Origin: Bacteroidales bacterium
Lineage (GTDB): Bacteria; Bacteroidota; Bacteroidia; Bacteroidales; UBA12077
Assembly: GCA_013138975.1 (NCBI GenBank)
Contig: WTBR01000214.1
Location: forward strand, 1-33,767
Direction: 5' to 3'
Length of the DNA stretch: 33,767 bases
Under the pieces are notes generated by a model. It saw only the letters and a program-made list of their open reading frames with translations. It was not told the origin of the DNA and searched no databases. A program made the position numbers and the translations under genes. Shown here piece by piece: positions 1-7,554 of the stretch. The first letter of the stretch is position 1, and the number at the start of each line of letters is the position of its first letter.

Positions 1-1
1 A

Positions 2-97
2 GCAGCTCCACAAATACATCAAGCAATGAATAACTTTTGGTTTAGAGAGCAAAACTTGTTTAATTTGTCATTAAATTACGAAAGGTTGAACTATTAA
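2..97 (+). CDS. Possible C-terminal end of the intron-encoded reverse transcriptase/maturase (partial)
   Basis: Reading frame 2 is open from the window edge to a TAA at 95-97 and gives 31 residues, ending with NYERLNY. The stop lies 5 nt before domain V, where intron-encoded proteins of group II introns usually end. The fragment is too short to show any RT or maturase motif, so the call rests on position alone. Confidence 0.4.
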   Translation, partial: AAPQIHQAMNNFWFREQNLFNLSLNYERLNY

Positions 98-101
98 CTG
101 A

Positions 102-170
102 AACCGCCACGTGCGAGAGCATGCGTGGTGGTGTGAGAGGACGGAGGAGTAATCCTCCTACCTACTCGAT
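102..170 (+). ncRNA. Group II intron domains V and VI
   Basis: Domain V (about 102-133) carries the catalytic-triad position as CGC (105-107 region) with a GNRA tetraloop. Domain VI (135-170) has the bulged branch-point A at 164. The 3' splice site is predicted after 170, giving an intron end of the AY type (AT). These are the ribozyme active-site and branching elements of the intron RNA. Confidence 0.78.
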
Positions 171-171
171 T

Positions 172-212
172 GGTAGCATTTGCTACATCAATGCGTATGC
201 ATTGATATTTTT
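172..212 (+). other. Two consecutive hairpins just after the intron end
   Basis: GTAGC (173-177) pairs with GCTAC (182-186). Immediately after, ATCAATGC (187-194) pairs with GCATTGAT (199-206) around a GTAT loop, followed by a short T-rich run. The second hairpin could act as a weak terminator. They start 2 nt past the predicted splice site, in the 3' exon. Confidence 0.4.
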
Positions 213-255
213 AATCATTCCCCTTTCGGCTTAGGCTATGCCTGAGTCGTTTATA

Positions 256-380
256 TCCTGTTAAGTTTTAATTTATTAACAGGCAATTATATTGAATCGA
301 CATTCACTTATTAATGCGAAAGTTTTTATGTCTGATTGTTTGATAAACAACTTACTGAGAAAATACCTGCAAATTATGAG
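256..380 (+). repeat. Dispersed intergenic repeat, copy 1
   Basis: This stretch contains TTAACAGGCAATTATAT (278-294), CATTCACTTATTAATGCGAA and a tail ending AACTTACTGAGAAAATACC. The same sequence order recurs at 28320-28447 and, inverted and split, at 20892-21096. Unlike those copies, this one lacks the adjacent 33-bp palindrome. Confidence 0.7.
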
Positions 381-741
381 AATGAAATAAATTATTACAA
401 CAAGCATATAAAAAAAGCGATATTTAATTTGAATTAGATTACTGGTTTGGAAATAATTATGACGGAATTATTTATTATAATTAAGGAGTTCAAATTCGAG
501 TTTTATATTGTTTACTAAAACTTTCTGAAAGTTTGACATTGAGTATATATTTTCCTATTTTAGCGTTCCTGAAAACTAAGCATATAGGAACTATTTTTGA
601 TATGAAAGCGACAAGTATTATTATGGTTCTGAACTTAAAGAAAGCTCAATATTCAATCGTAGTAACTACACTAGGATTAAGTTTTTATTACCAGAATTTA
701 CTTATGTTATTATTTAATATAAGTCATAATTATAAGTTATT
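381..741. other. Non-coding stretch, possibly decayed coding sequence
   Basis: I see no intact gene here. One frame is open only in pieces (for example about 601-720, reading YESDKYYYGSELKE…) between stop codons, which may be the residue of a broken gene. A 70-codon frame at 533-745 has no credible start and lies in AT-rich sequence, so it is not called. Confidence 0.3.
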
Positions 742-891
742 ATGATGCCGGTTAATTATATTCAACTCGAAATAGCGACAATATTATCAGACCCAATGAA
801 TCGATTATCTATAAAGGATTATTCATTGATGAATCTTCCCGATTCTGTTTTTAGTTGTCTTGAAGTATATAAATCTGTCGCAGCAATTTAA
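742..891 (+). CDS. Possible 49-residue small protein
   Basis: A short frame begins with two ATG codons (742 and 745) and ends at TAA 889-891, 22 nt before the large membrane-protein gene at 914. The translation (MMPVNYIQLEIATILSD…) has a protein-like composition, with no low-complexity tract, signal peptide or membrane segment. No good ribosome binding site is visible, but Bacteroidota often lack one. It could be an upstream partner of the next gene or the tail of a degraded gene. Function is unknown. Confidence 0.25.
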   Translation: MMPVNYIQLEIATILSDPMNRLSIKDYSLMNLPDSVFSCLEVYKSVAAI

Positions 892-913
892 AATCTAATT
901 AAAAAGTTTAAAG

Positions 914-3900
914 ATGAAATCAAAGCTAATTCCTCAAACAAAATTGTCAGGTATTACCTTAACTACAGTATTAATCATAGTATTCTCGTTTATTCTATTC
1001 TTTTTTGTTTCTGTAAGAAATAAGGAATCTCGTATTACTGAGCGAGGATTTAGGATTTTAAATCAATATGTTACAAATCTTAGTAGCCGTCTTATAAATT
1101 ATGAAAAAATAGCCAAAAATGCACGAAATATTGATTGTGTTAAAAATAAGGTTTTTAATATAGACTCAATAATGGGCTATGAAAACAATTTAAAACCAAA
1201 AGAATTGTTAGAATTTGGCTATAATTCTAAGAAAAATAAATTACGTAATAAAAATGAATTAAATCAAAATAATATAAAAGACACTACAAATGAAAGAAAA
1301 TCAAATAGATTAAAATATTTTGTTTCGGTAAGTAATTTGGTAAATGATATTTTTGGTGATGATATTTTTAGCGATTACGTTTTAATAAAAAACGATGAGG
1401 TTCTGTACAAAACAATCGATATTAAATTCGAATTAAATAATTTTAAAGAGTTTTCACAAAAAGCTTTAAAAGAGAATAATACTACAGAAAGCTTTTTTTC
1501 TCAAAAACCAGATACATCGCTAAACAGTGGAAAATACTTTAAATCAGGATATATTGCAGATGTTTCCATAGCACAAACAAAATATAAACTTTTTGTTTTT
1601 CCATTACTCCCTTCACCTGGAAAAGAAAATGAAGAATGGTTTATAGGCGGATTAGTTAAGGCGAAAGACTTTATTAAAGCCAAACGTTCGGTGCAATCGT
1701 GGATTGTAATTTTAATTATGCTGTTTTTTATTGCAGTAATTTTTAGTTTCCCAATTGTTAAACTCTTTATAATAAAAGCTATTGAGCGAATTCAGCGCAG
1801 TAATCTTTATTATGCAGGTGTAGCATTAATATTTGGAATAGCTATACTTAATATTTTCTTTCTGAACCAATTAACCGGAGAGTATTTGGGTAACAATTCG
1901 GAAAATCAAATTAAATATTTAAATGACACCATTAAAAAATCTTTTGAAAGCGAGATTTATCAAGCATATAATACATTAAAATATCTTGATAAGGATACAG
2001 ATTTAATTAATACTCAGAATAATATTTTTGATACTTGCTATTTTAATAAAGAGACTATTTCTAAAAATTGCCTTGTTTCACAACAGATTAAAGATCAGGA
2101 CACTTCGTTTTATAAGTTTTTTAAAACTGTTTTTTGGACTGATAGTAGTGGACAGCAAGTAATGGAACTTTTAACATGGCCTGAAAGTAATAATCTGGTA
2201 AACTTGGCAAGTCGCGATTATTTTAAAAACCCGGGCAAGTGGATGTTACCATTTTCTGATCCTGAAGATAATTGTTTATTTACCTTGCAGTCGATTTATT
2301 CAATTACCAGTGGTGCTGCCTTGGTGGCTCTTTCTACGGCTTCAACGAAAAAAGATATTATTTATAAAACAAAAAAGAAAGATACAGCCCAAGAAAATAA
2401 AAATGAAAGTGAAACTTACAAAATTGATACTGTAGAATCGAAAGTAGGAGCTATAATATCTCCAATGTATTCAATAATTGAAACAATACTACCCATGGGT
2501 TTTCAATTTCAGATTATCGATAGCGGTGGTGAGGTATTATTTCATAGCAATAAAAGCAAGAACCTTCAAGAAAACTTATTTGTTGAATCAAATTACAACA
2601 AAGATCTAATTTCCTTAGTTAATGAACGAAATGAAGACAATTTCGAAATTGATTTATATAATAAAAGTTATAATGCATATTTAAGCCCTTTAAATAATTT
2701 GCCCCTTTACTTAGTAACTCTCGAAAGTAATGATGAAAATTTTCACCAGAATGCTCAAATAACACTAACTCTTTTAATTTATTTAATCGCAATACTTATT
2801 ACAGGTATTTTAGTTGTATTCGTTTTAGTAATTATTGCCTCACAAAAAAAGGGTTTATATAATCGTTCATTTGTTTTAGATTGGTGTTTGCCTCGTTCAA
2901 AAAATCTTGAATATTACAATACATTAACTATAGCTAATATATTTCAGATACTTATATTAGTTGTACTTACTGTATTTGTGAAGCACTATTATATAGAGCA
3001 ATCAGCCAATGCCTTATTTTTTGCAATCACCATATTTATAATTAATATGCTTTTTGCTTATTCATTACTAGAAGTAAGGTCACGAAAATTTAATGAGCTC
3101 ATAAAAAAGCCAATAATTGTTTGGTCCTTTGTAATATTATTTATCCTTTCGGTTTGGTATAGTATTATTCATCCGGAGTATTTATTATACATGGGAGTGA
3201 TTTTGTTTGGAATATTCATTTTTGGGATTTATAAAACCCCCATTAAATTTAATAATCTGCTAATTAAAAAGGGTTCAAATAATTATTTAAAAGCTTACAG
3301 ATATTACTTTTTAACCTTATTAATACTTTCAAGTATAGTTATTCCCAGCTATGTTTATAAATCATTTTTTGTTGAAACAAGCCAAAATAAATTAAAACGT
3401 CAGCAATTTTATACAGTACAACAATTAGAGAAAAGAGATCTTGGCATTGATGCTTATTTTAATAGACATTTGTGTACAGATGATAGTTTAACAAATGTTA
3501 TAAAGTCAAATAAAAAGAAAAAAGGAATTTATGCTTATGCTTATTTAGATACAGATTCTAAGAAATCAATAATTAATCGTGATATTAAGAAAAAAGGAAC
3601 TTATGGTTTTTTATATTTCGATTCAGTTTCTAGAAATTTAATGGCAGATTGCGATACATTAAAAAACCCGAATTGGTTCAACCCTTATTCTAAAATCAGT
3701 TTATTGATTACGAAAAGAAATAATTATATTTTAGATTTAACTCAGAACAAGGCATCCGATGATTACTGGAATTGGATAATAATTAAGAATAATAATAAAT
3801 TTTTTAAAGAAAAGGAATTAGTATTTAGCAGTAAAATAAAAACAAAAGATTCAGATAAAAACAATTTCAAAACTTGTTATATTCAATCAAAACTACCGGT

Positions 3901-5131
3901 AAAAAGTCCTCTTTGGATAGGTGGATGGAAATTACTACTTAAATATGTTGCTGCCATTCTGATATGCATTTTTCTTTTAAACCTTCTTTTAACTAAGTTA
4001 TTAAATAAAATTTTCTTTAGTGATAAATTTAATATCGATAAAAGATATAAACTTGAAGAAGCTATTGATAAAATTAAAAAAATTAAGCGTAATGGTATTT
4101 TTGTAAATAATTTAGATTACGATGAAATAAAAAGACAGTTAACAATAAAAACTATTGAAAAATCTACAGATAAAATACATTATCATATCGTAAATAATGT
4201 TGAAGATATAGACAATATCAAGGTAAATGAAAACGACATATATTTATATTTCGGATTATCGGATAATAAGTATAAACTGAAAAAAGAGATAAATCAAATT
4301 TTAACTTTTGAAGAGAAATTTAATACAACAATAATTATATTATTGAACAACACACCCAATAATATAATTGATAAATATCAGAGCCAAAATAACAATGAAA
4401 TTACGGAAGAAAACCCGGCAATTGCAACACAACTAAAAACTTTCTTTGCCAGATATATTGTTTTATATATAAGCGAGGATATAATCAAAAATGAAACCAG
4501 CGAAATCAAAAATGAAATCATAAGGAAAGAGTTATCTGTATCTAATTACTTATTTGGGTTTAAGACTATGCTTCTTGATTTTGAGGAAGATAACATTAAA
4601 AAAATTAAAGCACATTATCCTAAATGTGAAAAGGATGAGGAATTATTAAATATTATGCACCCGAAACAATGCAATGATTCGTATATAATAGCAATTAAAG
4701 ATCTTGCTAATACATATTATCAACAAATTTGGGATGCATGTACAATCGAAGAACAATTTATTTTGTTCGATTTAGCCGATGATTCAATAGCAAATTGTTT
4801 AAACCGTGATGAATTAAAGGAATTAATTGGTAAAGGATTAATAGATAATAAAAATGGTTTAGAACTAATGAATGAAAGCTTTGCCTATTTTATTCTGGAT
4901 AATTCAAACAAAAATAAATTGATAAATATGGAGCTTGAGGCAAAACGTAAAGGGGGATGGAATAAGTTTAAATTGCCCCTAATATTAATTGGATTAAGCA
5001 TAGGCGTATTTATAATAACAACACAACAAAATTTAGTGTCGAATTTGTATGGAGTGCTTATTTCGGTAGGAGGTATAATTGGTGTTGCTTCGCGATTTAA
5101 TGTAATGTTTAAAGGAGGAGCAGGAAAATAA
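914..5131 (+). CDS. Large multi-pass membrane protein, Cache-like sensor architecture (unknown function)
   Basis: A 1405-residue protein that I do not recognise as a named family. TM1 is at about 16-34, followed by an extracytoplasmic region to about 260 and two TMs at 263-285 and 297-318. A second extracytoplasmic region (about 320-610) contains a stretch resembling a Cache sensor domain (FQIIDSGGEVLFHS). Six or so TMs follow between about 616 and 816, then a third soluble loop (816-1000) and a TM at about 1007-1028. A cytoplasmic region of about 320 residues comes next. Its end (WDACTIEEQFILFDLADDSI…) looks like a winged helix, and two final TMs lie at about 1355-1373 and 1378-1396. The cytoplasmic part has alpha/beta alternation but no Walker A, histidine-kinase, GGDEF or methyl-accepting motif. 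It is probably monocistronic and may be a membrane sensor or scaffold. Function is inferred from architecture only. Confidence 0.85.
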   Translation: MKSKLIPQTKLSGITLTTVLIIVFSFILFFFVSVRNKESRITERGFRILNQYVTNLSSRLINYEKIAKNARNIDCVKNKVFNIDSIMGYENNLKPKELLEFGYNSKKNKLRNKNELNQNNIKDTTNERKSNRLKYFVSVSNLVNDIFGDDIFSDYVLIKNDEVLYKTIDIKFELNNFKEFSQKALKENNTTESFFSQKPDTSLNSGKYFKSGYIADVSIAQTKYKLFVFPLLPSPGKENEEWFIGGLVKAKDFIKAKRSVQSWIVILIMLFFIAVIFSFPIVKLFIIKAIERIQRSNLYYAGVALIFGIAILNIFFLNQLTGEYLGNNSENQIKYLNDTIKKSFESEIYQAYNTLKYLDKDTDLINTQNNIFDTCYFNKETISKNCLVSQQIKDQDTSFYKFFKTVFWTDSSGQQVMELLTWPESNNLVNLASRDYFKNPGKWMLPFSDPEDNCLFTLQSIYSITSGAALVALSTASTKKDIIYKTKKKDTAQENKNESETYKIDTVESKVGAIISPMYSIIETILPMGFQFQIIDSGGEVLFHSNKSKNLQENLFVESNYNKDLISLVNERNEDNFEIDLYNKSYNAYLSPLNNLPLYLVTLESNDENFHQNAQITLTLLIYLIAILITGILVVFVLVIIASQKKGLYNRSFVLDWCLPRSKNLEYYNTLTIANIFQILILVVLTVFVKHYYIEQSANALFFAITIFIINMLFAYSLLEVRSRKFNELIKKPIIVWSFVILFILSVWYSIIHPEYLLYMGVILFGIFIFGIYKTPIKFNNLLIKKGSNNYLKAYRYYFLTLLILSSIVIPSYVYKSFFVETSQNKLKRQQFYTVQQLEKRDLGIDAYFNRHLCTDDSLTNVIKSNKKKKGIYAYAYLDTDSKKSIINRDIKKKGTYGFLYFDSVSRNLMADCDTLKNPNWFNPYSKISLLITKRNNYILDLTQNKASDDYWNWIIIKNNNKFFKEKELVFSSKIKTKDSDKNNFKTCYIQSKLPVKSPLWIGGWKLLLKYVAAILICIFLLNLLLTKLLNKIFFSDKFNIDKRYKLEEAIDKIKKIKRNGIFVNNLDYDEIKRQLTIKTIEKSTDKIHYHIVNNVEDIDNIKVNENDIYLYFGLSDNKYKLKKEINQILTFEEKFNTTIIILLNNTPNNIIDKYQSQNNNEITEENPAIATQLKTFFARYIVLYISEDIIKNETSEIKNEIIRKELSVSNYLFGFKTMLLDFEEDNIKKIKAHYPKCEKDEELLNIMHPKQCNDSYIIAIKDLANTYYQQIWDACTIEEQFILFDLADDSIANCLNRDELKELIGKGLIDNKNGLELMNESFAYFILDNSNKNKLINMELEAKRKGGWNKFKLPLILIGLSIGVFIITTQQNLVSNLYGVLISVGGIIGVASRFNVMFKGGAGK

Positions 5132-5664
5132 ACATAAAAAGGATGCTGTGACTTATTCGTTTTAAACTAAATAAAATCATGTAAATCTACCTTAGTCAGG
5201 AAACTATATAGACAGTAAAAACAGAATTAGTTCTATTTAGCTCTTTTTTAATAGTAACAATACTTAAAAATAATTTACTAAGTATATGACAAAATTTTTC
5301 GCAATCATTTAACATAATGAATAACAAAAATTTTAGTTAAAAAATAAATTGCAAAAAATAAATAACAAATACTTGTTTGCTGCAAGCAGGATTTTCAAAT
5401 ATTTAATAATCAAATCAATAGTTTCTAATTTAAACAATTGATTTAACAGATTTTATTTATTCGCTTTGCCATAAAGATATACCTTGTTAATTATATTTTG
5501 AGCTTTAAGATTTTCTTTTAAAAAACTTGACATTTCTTATAAACTTCTGTTTATTTTCAGTTTTTGTCATTTGTTTAAAAGGCTTCTATCTACTTTCTTT
5601 TCTTGACTTTTTTGTTAATTTTAGAATCGATTTAAAAATGATAAAAAAAGTATAAAAATCAAGA
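5132..5664. other. AT-rich intergenic region upstream of hsdM
   Basis: A 533-bp stretch with no credible gene, no strong terminator for the upstream gene, and none of the repeat families found elsewhere in the window. It should hold the hsdM promoter. A TTGACT at 5603-5608 is present, but no convincing -7 box at the right distance was found. Confidence 0.5.
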
Positions 5665-7356
5665 ATGGCAAAAGCAGATATCGATTTTGAAAAAGAACTT
5701 TGGGACGCAGCGAACGAGTTACGAGGAGCAGTATCAGAGAATAACTATAAAAACTATATATTACCCTTAGTTTTTTTAAAACACCTCAGTGAACGATACG
5801 ACATTGTACACGATGAAATAGAAGATCTAATTAAAGATCCCAAGTCGGAGTATTATACCACCGATAAAGCCGAAATAAACTATGTATTAGAAGATAGGGA
5901 CGAATACCGTTCGCGAAATACGTTTAAAATAGTCAAAACAGCTTCGTGGCAATATTTAAAAGACAATGCAGAGCAAGACGATATAAAGGTAATTATTGAT
6001 GATGCCTTTGATGCTCTACAAGATTTATTGACAGAATTCAACCCACAGCTTAGTAATTTATTACCACGTATTTTTGTGCGCAGTGAGTTATCACCAAAGC
6101 AAACAGGAGGAATTATAAACTTACTATCGCATCCTAAATTCTCCGAAAAAGAAAACCCCGAGAGCGATATCTTAGGCCGTATTTACGAATATTATATCGG
6201 ACGATTTGCCATGGCCGAAGGCTCAGGAGCAGGACAATTCTTTACCCCGGGCAGTATTGTTCGTTTATTGGTAGAAATTATTGAACCCTATAAAGGACGT
6301 ATATTCGATCCTGCCTGTGGTAGTGGTGGAATGTTTGTACAAAGCTTAAAATTTATAAATAAGCACGGAGGTAATAAAAGCGACATTTCTATTTACGGAC
6401 AAGAAATGACCGCTCAAACCCTGCGTTTGTGCCTAATGAACTTGATGTTGCGCGATTTGTCTTTCGATATTAAAATGGGTAACTCATTGTTAGATGATAA
6501 ATTCCCGGAATTAAAAGCCGATTATCTTATTGCCAATCCACCATTTAATGTAAGCAATTGGCACCCCGAAGATTTACCCGATGGCGACCCACGATTATTT
6601 GGGCCAAGAGAAGAATTTACCACCGATGGAAGTGCTAACTATATGTGGATGCAAACCTTTTGGCATCATTTAAGCGATACAGGAACCGCTGGTATTGTAA
6701 TGGCAAACGGAGCTATGACATCCAATAACAAAGGAGAAAAAAATGTACGTCAACATATGGTTGATAATAGTATGGTAGATGCTATTGTACGCCTACCCGA
6801 CAAATTATTTTTAACCACAGGAATACCAGCCTGCCTATTTATACTAAGCAAAAACCGTGATGGCAAAGATGGTTCGCACCGAGAGCGTAACAGCGAAATT
6901 TTGTTTATTGATGCCTCGAAAATGGGAGCAATGGCAAGCCGCAAGTTACGCGTATTTTCCGATGCCGATGTAAGCAAAATTGCCGATACCTACCATAAAT
7001 GGCGCACTAAAAATTCGGAGGCTGAGGCTCTCGAAGCTCCGAAAACTGAGGCTCTCGTAACTTCGGAGGCTGAGGCACTCATAACTTCGGAGGCTGAGGC
7101 TCTCGTAACTTCGCAGGCTGAGGCTCTCGAAGCCTACGAAGACATAGCCGGTTTCAGCAAAGCAGCTACCATAGAAGAAGTACAAAAGCAAGATTATAAA
7201 TTAACACCAGGAATTTATGTAGGTACTGAAGCCGAAGAAGACGACGGAATCCCATTCGAAGAAAAAATGGCAGGATTAAAAACACAATTATTAGAACAAT
7301 TTAAAAAAAGCGAAGAATTAAAAAAACAAATAATATCAAATTTTGATAAAATATAA
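5665..7356 (+). CDS. hsdM: Type I restriction-modification DNA methyltransferase subunit (HsdM)
   Basis: N6-adenine methyltransferase subunit that pairs with HsdS to modify, and with HsdR to restrict, a bipartite DNA target. The N-terminal helical HsdM domain (about 8-150) is followed by the methylase core. The SAM-binding motif I DPACGSGGMF starts at D215, and the catalytic motif IV NPPF is at 291-294. The 563-residue length is normal to slightly long. The excess is a tandem repeat at residues 451-490 (five units of about SEAEALVT), placed between DTYHKWR and the conserved EDIAGF stretch. The C-terminus is a basic coiled coil (KTQLLEQFKKSEELKKQI). It is the first gene of the locus and is followed by a hairpin at 7381-7416. 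The protein family is clear; whether the repeat affects activity is unknown. Confidence 0.96.
   Translation: MAKADIDFEKELWDAANELRGAVSENNYKNYILPLVFLKHLSERYDIVHDEIEDLIKDPKSEYYTTDKAEINYVLEDRDEYRSRNTFKIVKTASWQYLKDNAEQDDIKVIIDDAFDALQDLLTEFNPQLSNLLPRIFVRSELSPKQTGGIINLLSHPKFSEKENPESDILGRIYEYYIGRFAMAEGSGAGQFFTPGSIVRLLVEIIEPYKGRIFDPACGSGGMFVQSLKFINKHGGNKSDISIYGQEMTAQTLRLCLMNLMLRDLSFDIKMGNSLLDDKFPELKADYLIANPPFNVSNWHPEDLPDGDPRLFGPREEFTTDGSANYMWMQTFWHHLSDTGTAGIVMANGAMTSNNKGEKNVRQHMVDNSMVDAIVRLPDKLFLTTGIPACLFILSKNRDGKDGSHRERNSEILFIDASKMGAMASRKLRVFSDADVSKIADTYHKWRTKNSEAEALEAPKTEALVTSEAEALITSEAEALVTSQAEALEAYEDIAGFSKAATIEEVQKQDYKLTPGIYVGTEAEEDDGIPFEEKMAGLKTQLLEQFKKSEELKKQIISNFDKI
7015..7134 (+). repeat. Five 24-bp in-frame tandem repeats inside hsdM
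   Basis: Units at 7015-7038, 7039-7062, 7063-7086, 7087-7110 and 7111-7134 encode SEAEALEA, PKTEALVT, SEAEALIT, SEAEALVT and SQAEALEA. The core TGAGGCTCTCGAAG is also found, inverted, in the intergenic repeat at 16925-16943, and a variant lies at 17149-17168. The array therefore appears to derive from the same intergenic repeat family. The length is a multiple of three, so the frame is kept. Confidence 0.85.
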
Positions 7357-7380
7357 AATTATTTATTGATTGCGGTACAT

Positions 7381-7418
7381 ACGCCCAATTTGTGTGGATA
7401 TGTCCAAATTGGGCGTTT
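7381..7418 (+). terminator. Hairpin after hsdM, possible terminator
   Basis: ACGCCCAATTTG (7381-7392) pairs perfectly with CAAATTGGGCGT (7405-7416) over a 12-base loop, followed by only three T residues. The stem is strong but the T tract is weak, so termination after hsdM may be partial. Confidence 0.5.
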
Positions 7419-7554
7419 CTGCACAATGCACAATGCATAATAAATACCAATTACCACGATCATATAATACAAAACGATGAATCATTTAATAGGATTAAAA
7501 ATATATTATTAATAATTTCATTAATTTGGATCAGGATAATTTAAATTAGATGTG

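Larger units (their letters stand above)
1..170 (+). mobile_element. 3' end of a group II intron (partial)
   Basis: The window opens inside a group II intron. Positions 103-132 fold as domain V: a 9-bp lower stem, a two-base bulge (TG, 122-123), a 3-bp upper stem and a GAGA tetraloop at 115-118. Domain VI follows (135-167), with its tip stem at 143-148/153-158 and an unpaired A at 164, which is 7 nt from the likely intron end at 170 (…CGAT), the usual place for the branch-point adenosine. The 5' part, including most of the intron-encoded reverse transcriptase, lies outside the window. The structure is seen directly; class and mobility cannot be judged from this piece. Confidence 0.8.

Noticed and set aside
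533..745. A 70-codon frame before the large membrane-protein gene
   Set aside because: It starts with a non-ATG codon in AT-rich sequence, has low-complexity hydrophobic composition and lacks start signals.
7015..7134. Short tandem repeats as a CRISPR or noncoding satellite
   Set aside because: The units are contiguous, 24 bp, in frame and part of hsdM; no spacers.
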